The notes beneath the pieces were generated by a model, which did not search any database, was not told the origin of the DNA, and was given only the letters and a program-made list of their open reading frames with translations. A DNA stretch of 30,209 nt from Bacillota bacterium. GTDB lineage: Bacteria > Bacillota > Clostridia > Saccharofermentanales > DTU023. Position numbers and translations under genes: made by a program. Positions 15,963 through 23,334 of this stretch are shown here, one piece after another (positions within the stretch are counted from its first letter, which is position 1; each line of letters begins with the position of its first letter). The stretch spans positions 1-30,209 of the forward strand of contig JAEWER010000031.1 in assembly GCA_023389255.1 (NCBI GenBank), in the 5' to 3' direction.

Positions 15963-17498
15963 TTATTGCAATAAAGTGGCTAATTCCACTTGCCAAAATA
16001 AGGCTTGCTGAATATGGCTTTGTTCAACTTCTGGCTTTGCTTGCCAATCAGCTATTGTGCGTGCGACTTTGAGAAGGCTAGCAAATTTTCTCGCGCTGAT
16101 TTGACGTGTATCTACCAGCTGGCGCAAAAAATCTGTATGTTTATGTAATTGACATACTTCGGCTAAGCATTGACTTGATAAATCGCCATTCAGGACTGTC
16201 TCACCTGTTAGTTTTTGATTGCGTTCACGCTGTTTTTGCCAAATAGTTGCTATCTGTTCTGGTGAAAGTTGTGCAGAGGAAGATGTGTTATTTGTTTCTA
16301 AACCAACCGCTTCTAGCAGCTGCTCACTCGGTAAACTTTTCAAGACAACTGTTAGTTGAAAACGATCCCAGATAGGTCCGCTCAGACGCTGGAGATATCT
16401 TTTTACGTCTGCTTTACTACAACGACATTTGTGCTCTAAAATTTGCCCACAAGGACATGGATTACTAGCTGCTATCAGCAAGAAGTCTGTAGGTAATTTG
16501 CGTTCGTATTGCGCTCTCTTGAGCAAGATCTTTTTACTTTCTATAGGTTCACGTAAAAGTGCTAAAACTCTGCTGGAGTACTCAGATAATTCATCCAAGA
16601 ACAGCACACCATGGTGCGACATGCTACACGCACCCAACTTGCAACTTGCACCACCACCTATTAATCCTGAAGCGGTAATAGAATGATGCGGAGCAATAAT
16701 TGGCCTTTGATGTTGACTTACAGCATCATCCCAAATGCCAAAACTGCTGTATAACTCAGCCAACTCTTGCCGTTCAAACTCTTCTAACGGTGGTAATAAC
16801 CAAGGTAAAAGTCTGCTCAAGCAGGTTTTGCCACAACCTGGAGCTCCCAACAATAACAAAGGATGTTTGCCAAGTAAAGCTATCTGCAAGGCAAGCTGTG
16901 CCATCTCTTGCCCTATTACCACAGCTTTGTTGGCTAGACCCTTGCTTGGACTACGAAAATAATCTGACGGTAGATCAGTGACTAAGGGTAAATTCTCCTG
17001 CAATACTGCTATTGCTTGCATCAAATTTTTGACAGGGAAAATAGAAATACCCGTAATGTTTCTAGCCTCTGCCAAATTAGCCAGAGGAATAATGGCAGAT
17101 TTAATACCTTGGCGTTTTGCTTCACACAATCCGGCATAAATCCCAGGGCATGGCTTAATTTCACCAACAAGAGACAATTCACCACACAGGACTGTTTCTG
17201 CTAGTTTGGTCGGATTGATAGCTAACTGTTGATTAGCATGCAAGAGCAAAATGGCTAAGGCAAGATCAAAAGCTGTTGATTTTTTATTTTCAGTGCAAGG
17301 TTCAATAGAGGCAATAATGCGACCTTTAGGCATTGCTAAAGCATTGTTACGTAGCGCTGCCAATAGACGATTATAACAATCCAGGCTCGCTTGCTTGGTT
17401 AAGCCACTGATCTCAAAGTGATATAAGCCTTTGATAATAGTTAATTCAACCTTGCTCAAAGTAACCTTACCTTGAGACTGGAAAATAGCTTGTGTCAT
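15963..17498 (-). CDS. comM: YifB/ComM family Mg-chelatase-like AAA+ ATPase
   Basis: ComM is a hexameric helicase that promotes branch migration during integration of transforming DNA. The product has the N-terminal ribosomal-S5-like fold (MTQAIFQSQGKVTLSKVEL, then ISGLTKQASLDCYNRLLAAL), the AAA+ core with Walker A GAPGCGKT (218-225), Walker B GVLFLDE (297-303) and the family motif SNPCPCG (about 345-351), and a C-terminal Mg-chelatase-like helical domain (SARKFASLLKVARTIADW). I chose ATG 17496-17498 because MTQAIFQS aligns with the start of known ComM proteins; ATG 17516 and TTG 17540 are in frame but none of the three has a convincing ribosome binding site. It heads the comM-dprA-topA-trmFO-queA run. 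GACAAAWTAG repeats lie in front. Confidence 0.92.
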   Translation of the reverse strand: MTQAIFQSQGKVTLSKVELTIIKGLYHFEISGLTKQASLDCYNRLLAALRNNALAMPKGRIIASIEPCTENKKSTAFDLALAILLLHANQQLAINPTKLAETVLCGELSLVGEIKPCPGIYAGLCEAKRQGIKSAIIPLANLAEARNITGISIFPVKNLMQAIAVLQENLPLVTDLPSDYFRSPSKGLANKAVVIGQEMAQLALQIALLGKHPLLLLGAPGCGKTCLSRLLPWLLPPLEEFERQELAELYSSFGIWDDAVSQHQRPIIAPHHSITASGLIGGGASCKLGACSMSHHGVLFLDELSEYSSRVLALLREPIESKKILLKRAQYERKLPTDFLLIAASNPCPCGQILEHKCRCSKADVKRYLQRLSGPIWDRFQLTVVLKSLPSEQLLEAVGLETNNTSSSAQLSPEQIATIWQKQRERNQKLTGETVLNGDLSSQCLAEVCQLHKHTDFLRQLVDTRQISARKFASLLKVARTIADWQAKPEVEQSHIQQALFWQVELATLLQ

Positions 17499-17550
17499 TG
17501 CAAAATTTGTTCTCATACACTGAGCATAAGAACAAATCAAGCAATCAATT

Positions 17551-17614
17551 GACCAAAATAGGACAAATTACGACAAATAGAATTAGATAATTACTGCTAA
17601 CTAGACAAAATTAG
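17551..17614. repeat. Phased GACAAAWTAG repeats upstream of comM
   Basis: On the plus strand GACCAAAATAG (17551), GACAAATTAC (17562) and GACAAATAGA (17572) follow each other at 10-11 base spacing, roughly one helical turn. Another copy, GACAAAATTAG, starts at 17604 and a partial GACATC follows it. They fill the gap between comM and the mgtC-like gene, where a comM promoter must lie (a weak minus-strand candidate is TTGTCT, 17 bases, TAATTC). They could be binding sites for a regulator; function is inferred from position only. Confidence 0.5.
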
Positions 17615-17619
17615 GACAT

Positions 17620-18360
17620 CTACAGTTGCTGAAAAGATTTTATTTTTATAAAAGAAAACTTGGATAAAATATCTTCTGGATTTCTTTGACTGGTTCTATG
17701 CATTGATAAGTAAGAGCGCAGGTGCAAAGCTACAATGTTCCAATCAAACACTTCACCTAATTCACTATCTGCTTTACGATCACCAATAATTTGTAGCTCA
17801 TCGACTAAAAGATTGTGACTATCTAAAATCTGCATCAACTCTTTAAAGTCTGCATCTCTTTTTGATATCTCCAAAACTACACGGCAATTTATCTGTTTAT
17901 CTCGTATTTTACGCTCGAAATAATTGACCACTTTTAGTACCACTAAAATAGCAAGCATGGTAAATACAGCTTCTATATAGTAGCCCGCACCAACAGCAAT
18001 ACCCACACAGGCTACACTCCAGAGCGAGGCAGCTGTTGTCAGGCCATAGACACTATCTCTACTCTTAAAGATTGTGCCAGCACCCAGAAAACCAATGCCA
18101 CTGATGATCTGTGCTGCTAATCTAGATGGGTCAAGCGAAGATGAAACTGTCAGATAATCATCTTTTAGAGCAATACCTACAGACATCACAAGCGTTGAAG
18201 CCATACATACAACAATATGGGTTCTAAGGCCAGCAGGCCTGCCTTTTTTTTCACGCTCCAAACCTATTACTGCTGAGCACAATAGACTTATTGACAGTTT
18301 AAGCGTAAAAATTAAAATCTCATGCAGTTCGCTCGATATATAAGCATTTCCTGTCGGCAT
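17620..18360 (-). CDS. MgtC/SapB family membrane protein
   Basis: The 246-residue protein has four to five membrane segments in the first 150 residues and a soluble C-terminal domain (about 155-246). The MgtC/SapB signature is clear: AVIGLEREKKGRPAGLRTH (about 31-49), then the GIGFLGAGTIFKS loop around 90 and LTTAASLWSVACVGIAVGAG near 107-126. MgtC proteins affect Mg2+ homeostasis, the F-type ATPase or membrane potential in pathogens; many other members have unknown roles. The ATG at 18358-18360 has GGTGA four bases upstream and overlaps the pfkB-like gene by 41 bases in another frame. This long overlap indicates strong coupling. It is the last gene of the lacI-tct cluster, and no clear terminator follows. 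Confidence 0.9.
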   Translation of the reverse strand: MPTGNAYISSELHEILIFTLKLSISLLCSAVIGLEREKKGRPAGLRTHIVVCMASTLVMSVGIALKDDYLTVSSSLDPSRLAAQIISGIGFLGAGTIFKSRDSVYGLTTAASLWSVACVGIAVGAGYYIEAVFTMLAILVVLKVVNYFERKIRDKQINCRVVLEISKRDADFKELMQILDSHNLLVDELQIIGDRKADSELGEVFDWNIVALHLRSYLSMHRTSQRNPEDILSKFSFIKIKSFQQL

Positions 18361-19291
18361 AATTCACCACATCTTCTAAATCTCCAGCAAACGGTCCAGG
18401 CGCCTCCATCTTGATACTGACTAAGGCAGTGGCTAGCAAAAGACTAGTCGGGATATCTAAACATTGACGGAAAGTGATATAAGCAGAAAATACTGTATCG
18501 CCTCTTCCTGTTCTTCCGCGTAAACTATCTGGTTGATATTTACAACGATAATATTGTTTACCGTCAAAAACTAACATCTGCGTATGGTAGGACAAAAACA
18601 CTTCTTTCGCCCCCCACTCAGTTAATTGCTTAGCTGCTACTTCCAACTCTTTATTTCCTGTTAAAATCTCAGCTTCTTTAGCATCTACCTTAAAAAAAGT
18701 AACGTGGGGCAAAACAGTTTGTTTATCTTGCCAGTCGCGATAATCCATTGCTCCTGCTCCAGGTGTGCCGTGGCGTAAGAGACACTGCGCATCTAGCGCA
18801 ATTTGGCCCCGCTTGGCTAGATCACAGATGAATTGATTACTGAAGTCTCCATAAATTAAGCCACCCAAGAAATAGGTATGGACTTTAATTTCTGCTTTGT
18901 CTAATGCTGTGAAATCAAAGGTATCAGTGCGTTCTAACAATGAGCTAGTACGAGTTTCATGCGATGTATCAAAGTATTGATTACGAATAGAGTTTGTCGT
19001 TTTGGCATCAGCAATAATAATTCGTGATTTATCACTTACAGCAGTAAATATTTGACTAGCTTCAATTACAGTCTTCTCTCCTCTGACCACGGCATAGGGA
19101 TTAACACCTAAACGTGCCACTGTATGTGTAGCATAGGTAATGGCTCCACCAAACTCTCGGACTTCTGTGCCATCCGGTTCAACATTGTAGTCAATTGAGA
19201 TGGGTCCGAGCAACGCTAGTGGTTCTGTTCTTTTTAATTTTTGCTCGATAATTTTTGTATCTAAATCTAATTTAATTTTTTGATATTGCAT
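18320..19291 (-). CDS. PfkB family carbohydrate/nucleoside kinase, substrate unknown
   Basis: The 323-residue protein has the ribokinase/PfkB fold: an N-terminal strand and loop LLGPISIDYN (27-36), a di-glycine substrate loop FGGAITYA (47-54), IALDAQCLLR (164-173), FFKVDAKEAEILTG (199-212), and the anion-hole/catalytic motif GRTGRGDTVFSAY (259-271), with D265 as likely base. Family members phosphorylate sugars, nucleosides or related alcohols with ATP. The pattern somewhat resembles the inositol-kinase-like branch, but I would not assign it. The ATG follows AAGGAG at seven bases. It lies 14 bases after the Vps62-like gene and overlaps mgtC by 41. In a cluster with an importer, it most likely phosphorylates the imported solute or a product of it. 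Confidence 0.85.
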   Translation of the reverse strand: MQYQKIKLDLDTKIIEQKLKRTEPLALLGPISIDYNVEPDGTEVREFGGAITYATHTVARLGVNPYAVVRGEKTVIEASQIFTAVSDKSRIIIADAKTTNSIRNQYFDTSHETRTSSLLERTDTFDFTALDKAEIKVHTYFLGGLIYGDFSNQFICDLAKRGQIALDAQCLLRHGTPGAGAMDYRDWQDKQTVLPHVTFFKVDAKEAEILTGNKELEVAAKQLTEWGAKEVFLSYHTQMLVFDGKQYYRCKYQPDSLRGRTGRGDTVFSAYITFRQCLDIPTSLLLATALVSIKMEAPGPFAGDLEDVVNYADRKCLYIERTA

Positions 19292-19305
19292 TTTCTTACT
19301 CCTTC

Positions 19306-20283
19306 TTAATCCTCTTGCCAGCTTGATTGGTAGCTTGGTGTTTTAGGTCCTGTTGATATTGTTGTGTTACCTATCTCGCCCCACAAGCCACCATACAAAA
19401 TAAAATCTTGATTAGACAATACAGTGCTACCATCACCGACATTTAATACTCTTTCAGTAGCATCCAAGAAAGCTCCTTTTCCTGTATAGTCACTGGGTAA
19501 ATACCAACCTCTATCTTGTACTCCGGCTGATACAAAACTAGCGTGAGTACCTAATGCCGAATAAACTACTGGATGTGTTCCCTTATGAACTTCAATTGAA
19601 TCAAGCAGATAACTCTCACCTTCATCATTATGTGAAGCAAAATAAACTTCAGAAATATTTTCTGACTTATCTAAACGAATTGTGATATGTTCCCAGTCAC
19701 CTTCGTGATTAAGCCTTACTCCCGCTACTGCTGGTGCTAGATTATAAGGATAAAATAACCAGTATTGAAGATTGATTGTTCCTTTAGAACAACGATAGGC
19801 AGTTGCGTAAATGGGAGTTCTGTCCAAATTTTGATCTCCAAAATAAACGCTATCTTTGTCCGCTAAATCGTCTGGTACTTCTAGAAAGAACCCCCCGTGA
19901 TTGTAAGTATCTCTGAAATCTTTAGAAGATATAAATTCATCTGTATATCTACCCAAAGCATCTTTGTTGCGATGCCTTTGAGAAATCATAGTTTGTTGAT
20001 TTACTTCACCTTTAGCGAGAATTGCATCATCTTTACGCAATCTATAGTGAAAGCGTAGCTCTGCATTACCCAAATACTCATCAACGGAATCGGGAAAATA
20101 TTTTTCTTCTAGATGAAAATAATACACGGGAGCATATTTATTAAGCAGATTTTGCTCATGCCTATCTGCTATTCCATCTTGATCTAAATCTTCATTTGCT
20201 AAAACAGAGAATTGTGTATGTACAAATAACAAACAAGACAAAATTACAGAGATAACCAAACATCTAGTTAGAAGTTTACGCAC
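19306..20283 (-). CDS. Exported Vps62-domain (DUF946-like) protein with a calcium-loop motif
   Basis: The 325-residue product has a Sec signal peptide (basic MRKLLTR, hydrophobic 8-25, probable cleavage after VLA at 29). Right after it comes DLDQDGIADRHE (32-43), a DxDxDG calcium-binding loop like that of thrombospondin type 3 or dockerin repeats. The rest matches the Vps62-type family: KYAPVYYFHLEEKYFPDSVDEYL (49-71), LQYWLFYPYN (172-181), NHEGDWEHI (192-200) and SALGTHASF (242-250). Biochemical function of the family is not established; the conserved His, Asp and Glu residues could bind metal or carry out hydrolysis. Start is GTG 20281-20283, seven bases after AAAGGAG, and overlaps the tctA end by 8 bases, so it belongs to the transporter operon. 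Confidence 0.82.
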   Translation of the reverse strand: MRKLLTRCLVISVILSCLLFVHTQFSVLANEDLDQDGIADRHEQNLLNKYAPVYYFHLEEKYFPDSVDEYLGNAELRFHYRLRKDDAILAKGEVNQQTMISQRHRNKDALGRYTDEFISSKDFRDTYNHGGFFLEVPDDLADKDSVYFGDQNLDRTPIYATAYRCSKGTINLQYWLFYPYNLAPAVAGVRLNHEGDWEHITIRLDKSENISEVYFASHNDEGESYLLDSIEVHKGTHPVVYSALGTHASFVSAGVQDRGWYLPSDYTGKGAFLDATERVLNVGDGSTVLSNQDFILYGGLWGEIGNTTISTGPKTPSYQSSWQED

Positions 20284-21775
20284 TGGTATTCTCCTTTAAT
20301 TCTTTCGTAGCCCTATAAGATTTGAACACGAAAATTGCCACTGAGAGCGCGGCTAGCACAATGAATAATAAAGCGATGGGACGAGTGACAAAGATGCTGA
20401 GTGAATTATTGGATAACACCATTGCGCGACGGAAATTGGTCTCTGCTAGAGGTCCTAAAACAATACCGAGTAAAATTGGCACCAACTGAAAGTCCATACG
20501 TCTAAGGAAATACGCAAGTGCACCAAAAACCATAATTACCATCACATCATAAAGACGGTTATTGGCAGAGAATGCACCGGCAACGCACATCACTAAAACC
20601 ATACAAGAAAGTAGTTCAAAAGGTAATTTAGTAATGTTGGCATAAAACGGAATCAGAACACGCCCTATTAAATACATGCACACGTTGATTACAAGCAAAC
20701 CAAACAAAATGGCATAGAGGATATTGCCTTTATCTCTAAATAAAGTTGGACCTGGGATCATGCCATGAAGCATGAACGCACCCATCAAAATGGCTGTAGC
20801 CCCATCCCCTGGCACTCCTAAAGTGAGCATGGGAATCATCGTTGCACCACAAGCACCATTATTAGCTGATTCTGCAACTGCTACACCTTCTATTTCACCA
20901 GTACCAAAAGTTTCAGGATGTTTAGAGCTATTTTTAACTTGATTGTAAGCAATGAAAGCGGCTAACCCTCCACCAGTTCCTGGAGTAGCACCAATAATAC
21001 AACCGATCAGAGAACCAATAGCTATGGGTTTGCGACAGCGTCTATACTCCTCTTTGGTAATTTTCTGTTGTGTAAAAGAAGTAGCTTCAACTTTGTCAGT
21101 ACATGGATTATACTTGCTCTTCATCAGGATCTCAGAAATTGCAAAAAGACCGATCAAAGCAATAATCAAATCAATACCAGCTAGCAATTTGAGATTACCA
21201 AAGGTAAAACGTGCTACACCAGAAATCTTATCCATACCAATGGTTGACACAAAAATGCCTATGCACGCACCCATTAAGCCCTTAAAAATACTCTTGTTGG
21301 ATACACCAGCAATAACCGAAAGTCCGAAGACTGAGAGTGCAAAATATTCAGCAGGCCCAAAGAGCAGAGTTATTTGTGCAATAGGTGGTGCCAAAAATAA
21401 TAACGCCAGAGCTGATATTAACCCACCAATAGTTGAAGCAAACAATGCCATCATCAAAGCTTTATACGCTAGACCCCGCTTGGCCATAGGATGACCATCA
21501 AGCAGAGTGGCAGCATTGGCTGAAGTACCTGGAGTATTGATCAAAATAGCGGTAATTGAACCACCATAAGTACCACCACAGTAAATTGCCAGCAGAGTCA
21601 AAATAGCTGTTGAAGGCTCCATACCATAAGTTAAAGGAATACAAAGGATAATACCTAAGTCCGATGTAAGCCCAGGAATCGCTCCGACAATAATACCTAA
21701 GAGTAGACCAAGCGCAATCATGATCAGCGTATGCCAATCTAGCAAAATATTAAAACCTTGAAGTAGTGTATCCAT
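20276..21775 (-). CDS. tctA: Tripartite tricarboxylate transporter large membrane subunit TctA
   Basis: TctA is the large permease of TTT secondary transporters, which use a periplasmic or lipid-anchored binding protein and an ion gradient to import carboxylates. The 499-residue protein is hydrophobic throughout with about eleven to twelve membrane segments. Diagnostic stretches are IIVGAIPGLTSDLGIILCIPLTYGM (28-52), AIYCGGTYGGSITAILINTPGTSANAATLLDGHPMAKRG (64-102), the internal repeat-like GATPGTGGGLAAFIAYNQVK (262-281) and SANNGACGATMIPMLTLGVPGDGATAILMGAFMLHGMIPGP (299-339). The ATG is six bases after AGGAG. It lies nine bases after tctB and overlaps the Vps62-like gene. The tricarboxylate name comes from the founding citrate system; the actual solute is not predictable here. 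Confidence 0.95.
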   Translation of the reverse strand: MDTLLQGFNILLDWHTLIMIALGLLLGIIVGAIPGLTSDLGIILCIPLTYGMEPSTAILTLLAIYCGGTYGGSITAILINTPGTSANAATLLDGHPMAKRGLAYKALMMALFASTIGGLISALALLFLAPPIAQITLLFGPAEYFALSVFGLSVIAGVSNKSIFKGLMGACIGIFVSTIGMDKISGVARFTFGNLKLLAGIDLIIALIGLFAISEILMKSKYNPCTDKVEATSFTQQKITKEEYRRCRKPIAIGSLIGCIIGATPGTGGGLAAFIAYNQVKNSSKHPETFGTGEIEGVAVAESANNGACGATMIPMLTLGVPGDGATAILMGAFMLHGMIPGPTLFRDKGNILYAILFGLLVINVCMYLIGRVLIPFYANITKLPFELLSCMVLVMCVAGAFSANNRLYDVMVIMVFGALAYFLRRMDFQLVPILLGIVLGPLAETNFRRAMVLSNNSLSIFVTRPIALLFIVLAALSVAIFVFKSYRATKELKENTSA

Positions 21776-21784
21776 AGCGATCTC

Positions 21785-22258
21785 CTAGAAGAACAATGTC
21801 GGTAATTCGACATTGAGTTGCACCTTAAACACAACAAAAACAACGGCGATCGTTAGATAGGCGATCAAATAATACCACCATCTAAACGAGCGATAGTAAA
21901 GTAAAATTGCAGTGACCATCAAAACACTGTCGACAATAAACCCTAAAGCATTAAACAGCAGAGCATAAACTACTAAGATTGCAATGAAGATCAATGACTT
22001 TAGCTCTTTTTTTACGTGCTCTTGCCTAAACAAAGTTTTACTGAGACAAATCTCTTTTTTCTCTTTCAACAAGCCTTGAATGAGTAGAGCCACCGAGAAA
22101 ATAAACAAACCACCAATGGCAATTCTTGGCATTGTTTGTGCATTGATGGAACCTTTCTCCATAGTCTTGATCTGTGAATTTACTAAAAACCAGGTGATCG
22201 CTGAGATTAGGGAGAAAAAACCGCCTGAGATTATCTCTGTGTTGTACTTGATCTTCAC
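21785..22258 (-). CDS. tctB: Tripartite tricarboxylate transporter small membrane subunit TctB
   Basis: TctB is the poorly conserved small membrane partner of TctA. The 157-residue product shows four hydrophobic segments (about 12-27, 47-64, 86-121 covering two spans, and 130-148), the expected topology, and the IAIGGLFIFSVALLIQG start of the family's core. Start is a GTG (22256-22258), four bases after GAGGTG. Identification rests on topology and on its position between the binding-protein gene and tctA, nine bases before the latter. The gap to tctC contains a stable hairpin. Confidence 0.9.
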   Translation of the reverse strand: MKIKYNTEIISGGFFSLISAITWFLVNSQIKTMEKGSINAQTMPRIAIGGLFIFSVALLIQGLLKEKKEICLSKTLFRQEHVKKELKSLIFIAILVVYALLFNALGFIVDSVLMVTAILLYYRSFRWWYYLIAYLTIAVVFVVFKVQLNVELPTLFF

Positions 22259-22278
22259 TTTACACCTCTATTTTGGAG

Positions 22279-22306
22279 TGCGTGTAGTCACAAGGACTAC
22301 ACGCAT
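22279..22306 (-). promoter_or_regulatory. Stable intercistronic hairpin between tctC and tctB
   Basis: TGCGTGTAGTC (22279-22289) and GACTACACGCA (22295-22305) form a perfect 11-bp stem with a 5-base loop, six bases after the tctC stop codon region in the minus direction. No T run follows (the minus strand continues CTCCAAAATAG), so it is unlikely to be a full terminator. Such hairpins often protect the upstream mRNA segment or allow partial termination, so that the binding protein is made in excess over membrane subunits. That role is inferred. Confidence 0.65.
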
Positions 22307-22312
22307 AAGATG

Positions 22313-23326
22313 CTATTTGAGCAAATCAATATAGCCTTTCATGTCTTCTGTTTGTTTTTGAATTTGGCTGATAATTTCATCTTTTTCAGCTTGCCAGGGT
22401 TCCATGCCCATTTCTTGCATGAATTTTTTGAATTCCTCGTCAGCATAGACATCTTTAAGGAATTGCTTGAATTTTTCTTGTTGCTCTTGCGGAGCATTGG
22501 CATGCATTGCGAAATAATCCATGCCTAAGAATTCAGCATCAATACCAGCACTTTTGAACGAAGGAATTTTACCGATTCCATCAACTTCAATACCTTCAGG
22601 AATGAATGTGCCGATGCAATTCAGCTCACCATCAATTACATATTGTCTATAGACCGGAGGTGAACCGATAGCCAAATCAACGTGACCACCAGCTAAAGCA
22701 TTGATGGCTTCTTGCCCACCGTCATATGGAACTGCTTCAGCATTTAAGCCTAATTTCTTCATCAAAACATTGATCATGGTGTAGCTATCATTACCAGGTC
22801 CACCAGTGGTAGCAAATTTGATCACATGATCTTTGCCATAGTTCTTTAGATCATCAATAGTTTTGAGCTCAGGATTTTTGCTTAAGACAACAAACTCTAC
22901 CTGGCGCATACCGTATAGTGGAGCGATATCATCTAATTTATAGTTGACATCTATCACTGATGGCGTCAGTGAAAACAAAGGGCCATTAGCAACAACCACT
23001 GTTTGACCATCTGCTTCTCTAGATAAAAAATCTTGCATAGCAATGGTACCTGCACCGCCAGTAACATTCTGGACGATCACAGAAGCTCCCAAGTACTTTT
23101 CGCCAAATGACGCTACTTTTCTGGCAAAAGTATCCGGTCCACCACCTACTGACCAAGGCATGATAATGGTATATGTTTTACCATCAGTAGCTTTAGCTTC
23201 AGCACTATTAGTACCAGTACTATTCGCGTCACTACTTTTCTTGCCACAACTAACCATCGCTAAGAGCATAACAATCGCCATCATTGCAACTAAGCTCTTA
23301 ACCATTTTTGCTTTGTAGTTATTCAT
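22313..23326 (-). CDS. tctC: TctC/Bug family solute-binding lipoprotein
   Basis: This is the extracytoplasmic binding component of the tripartite tricarboxylate transporter. The 337-residue precursor has a lipoprotein signal: basic N-terminus, hydrophobic core at 11-26 and a cysteine at 27 (AMVSC) as the lipid attachment site. The mature protein starts with a serine/asparagine-rich linker (30-48), then YTIIMPWSVGGGPDTFARKV (52-71), the Bug-type first lobe; VQNVTGGAGTIAMQDF (81-96) and TTGGPGNDSYTMINVLMKKLGLNAEAVPYDGG (173-204) form the ligand cleft region typical of TctC proteins. Bug proteins bind carboxylates through water-bridged contacts, so a carboxylated solute is likely. The ATG is four bases after AGGAGG, the best site in the cluster. 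It lies eight bases after the MBL-fold gene. Confidence 0.94.
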   Translation of the reverse strand: MNNYKAKMVKSLVAMMAIVMLLAMVSCGKKSSDANSTGTNSAEAKATDGKTYTIIMPWSVGGGPDTFARKVASFGEKYLGASVIVQNVTGGAGTIAMQDFLSREADGQTVVVANGPLFSLTPSVIDVNYKLDDIAPLYGMRQVEFVVLSKNPELKTIDDLKNYGKDHVIKFATTGGPGNDSYTMINVLMKKLGLNAEAVPYDGGQEAINALAGGHVDLAIGSPPVYRQYVIDGELNCIGTFIPEGIEVDGIGKIPSFKSAGIDAEFLGMDYFAMHANAPQEQQEKFKQFLKDVYADEEFKKFMQEMGMEPWQAEKDEIISQIQKQTEDMKGYIDLLK

Positions 23327-23334
23327 AACTCCTC

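Noticed and set aside
20952..21494. Plus-strand open frame of 180 codons opposite tctA
   Set aside because: Antisense to a clearly conserved gene, no start signals, and composition reflecting the reverse of hydrophobic codons.
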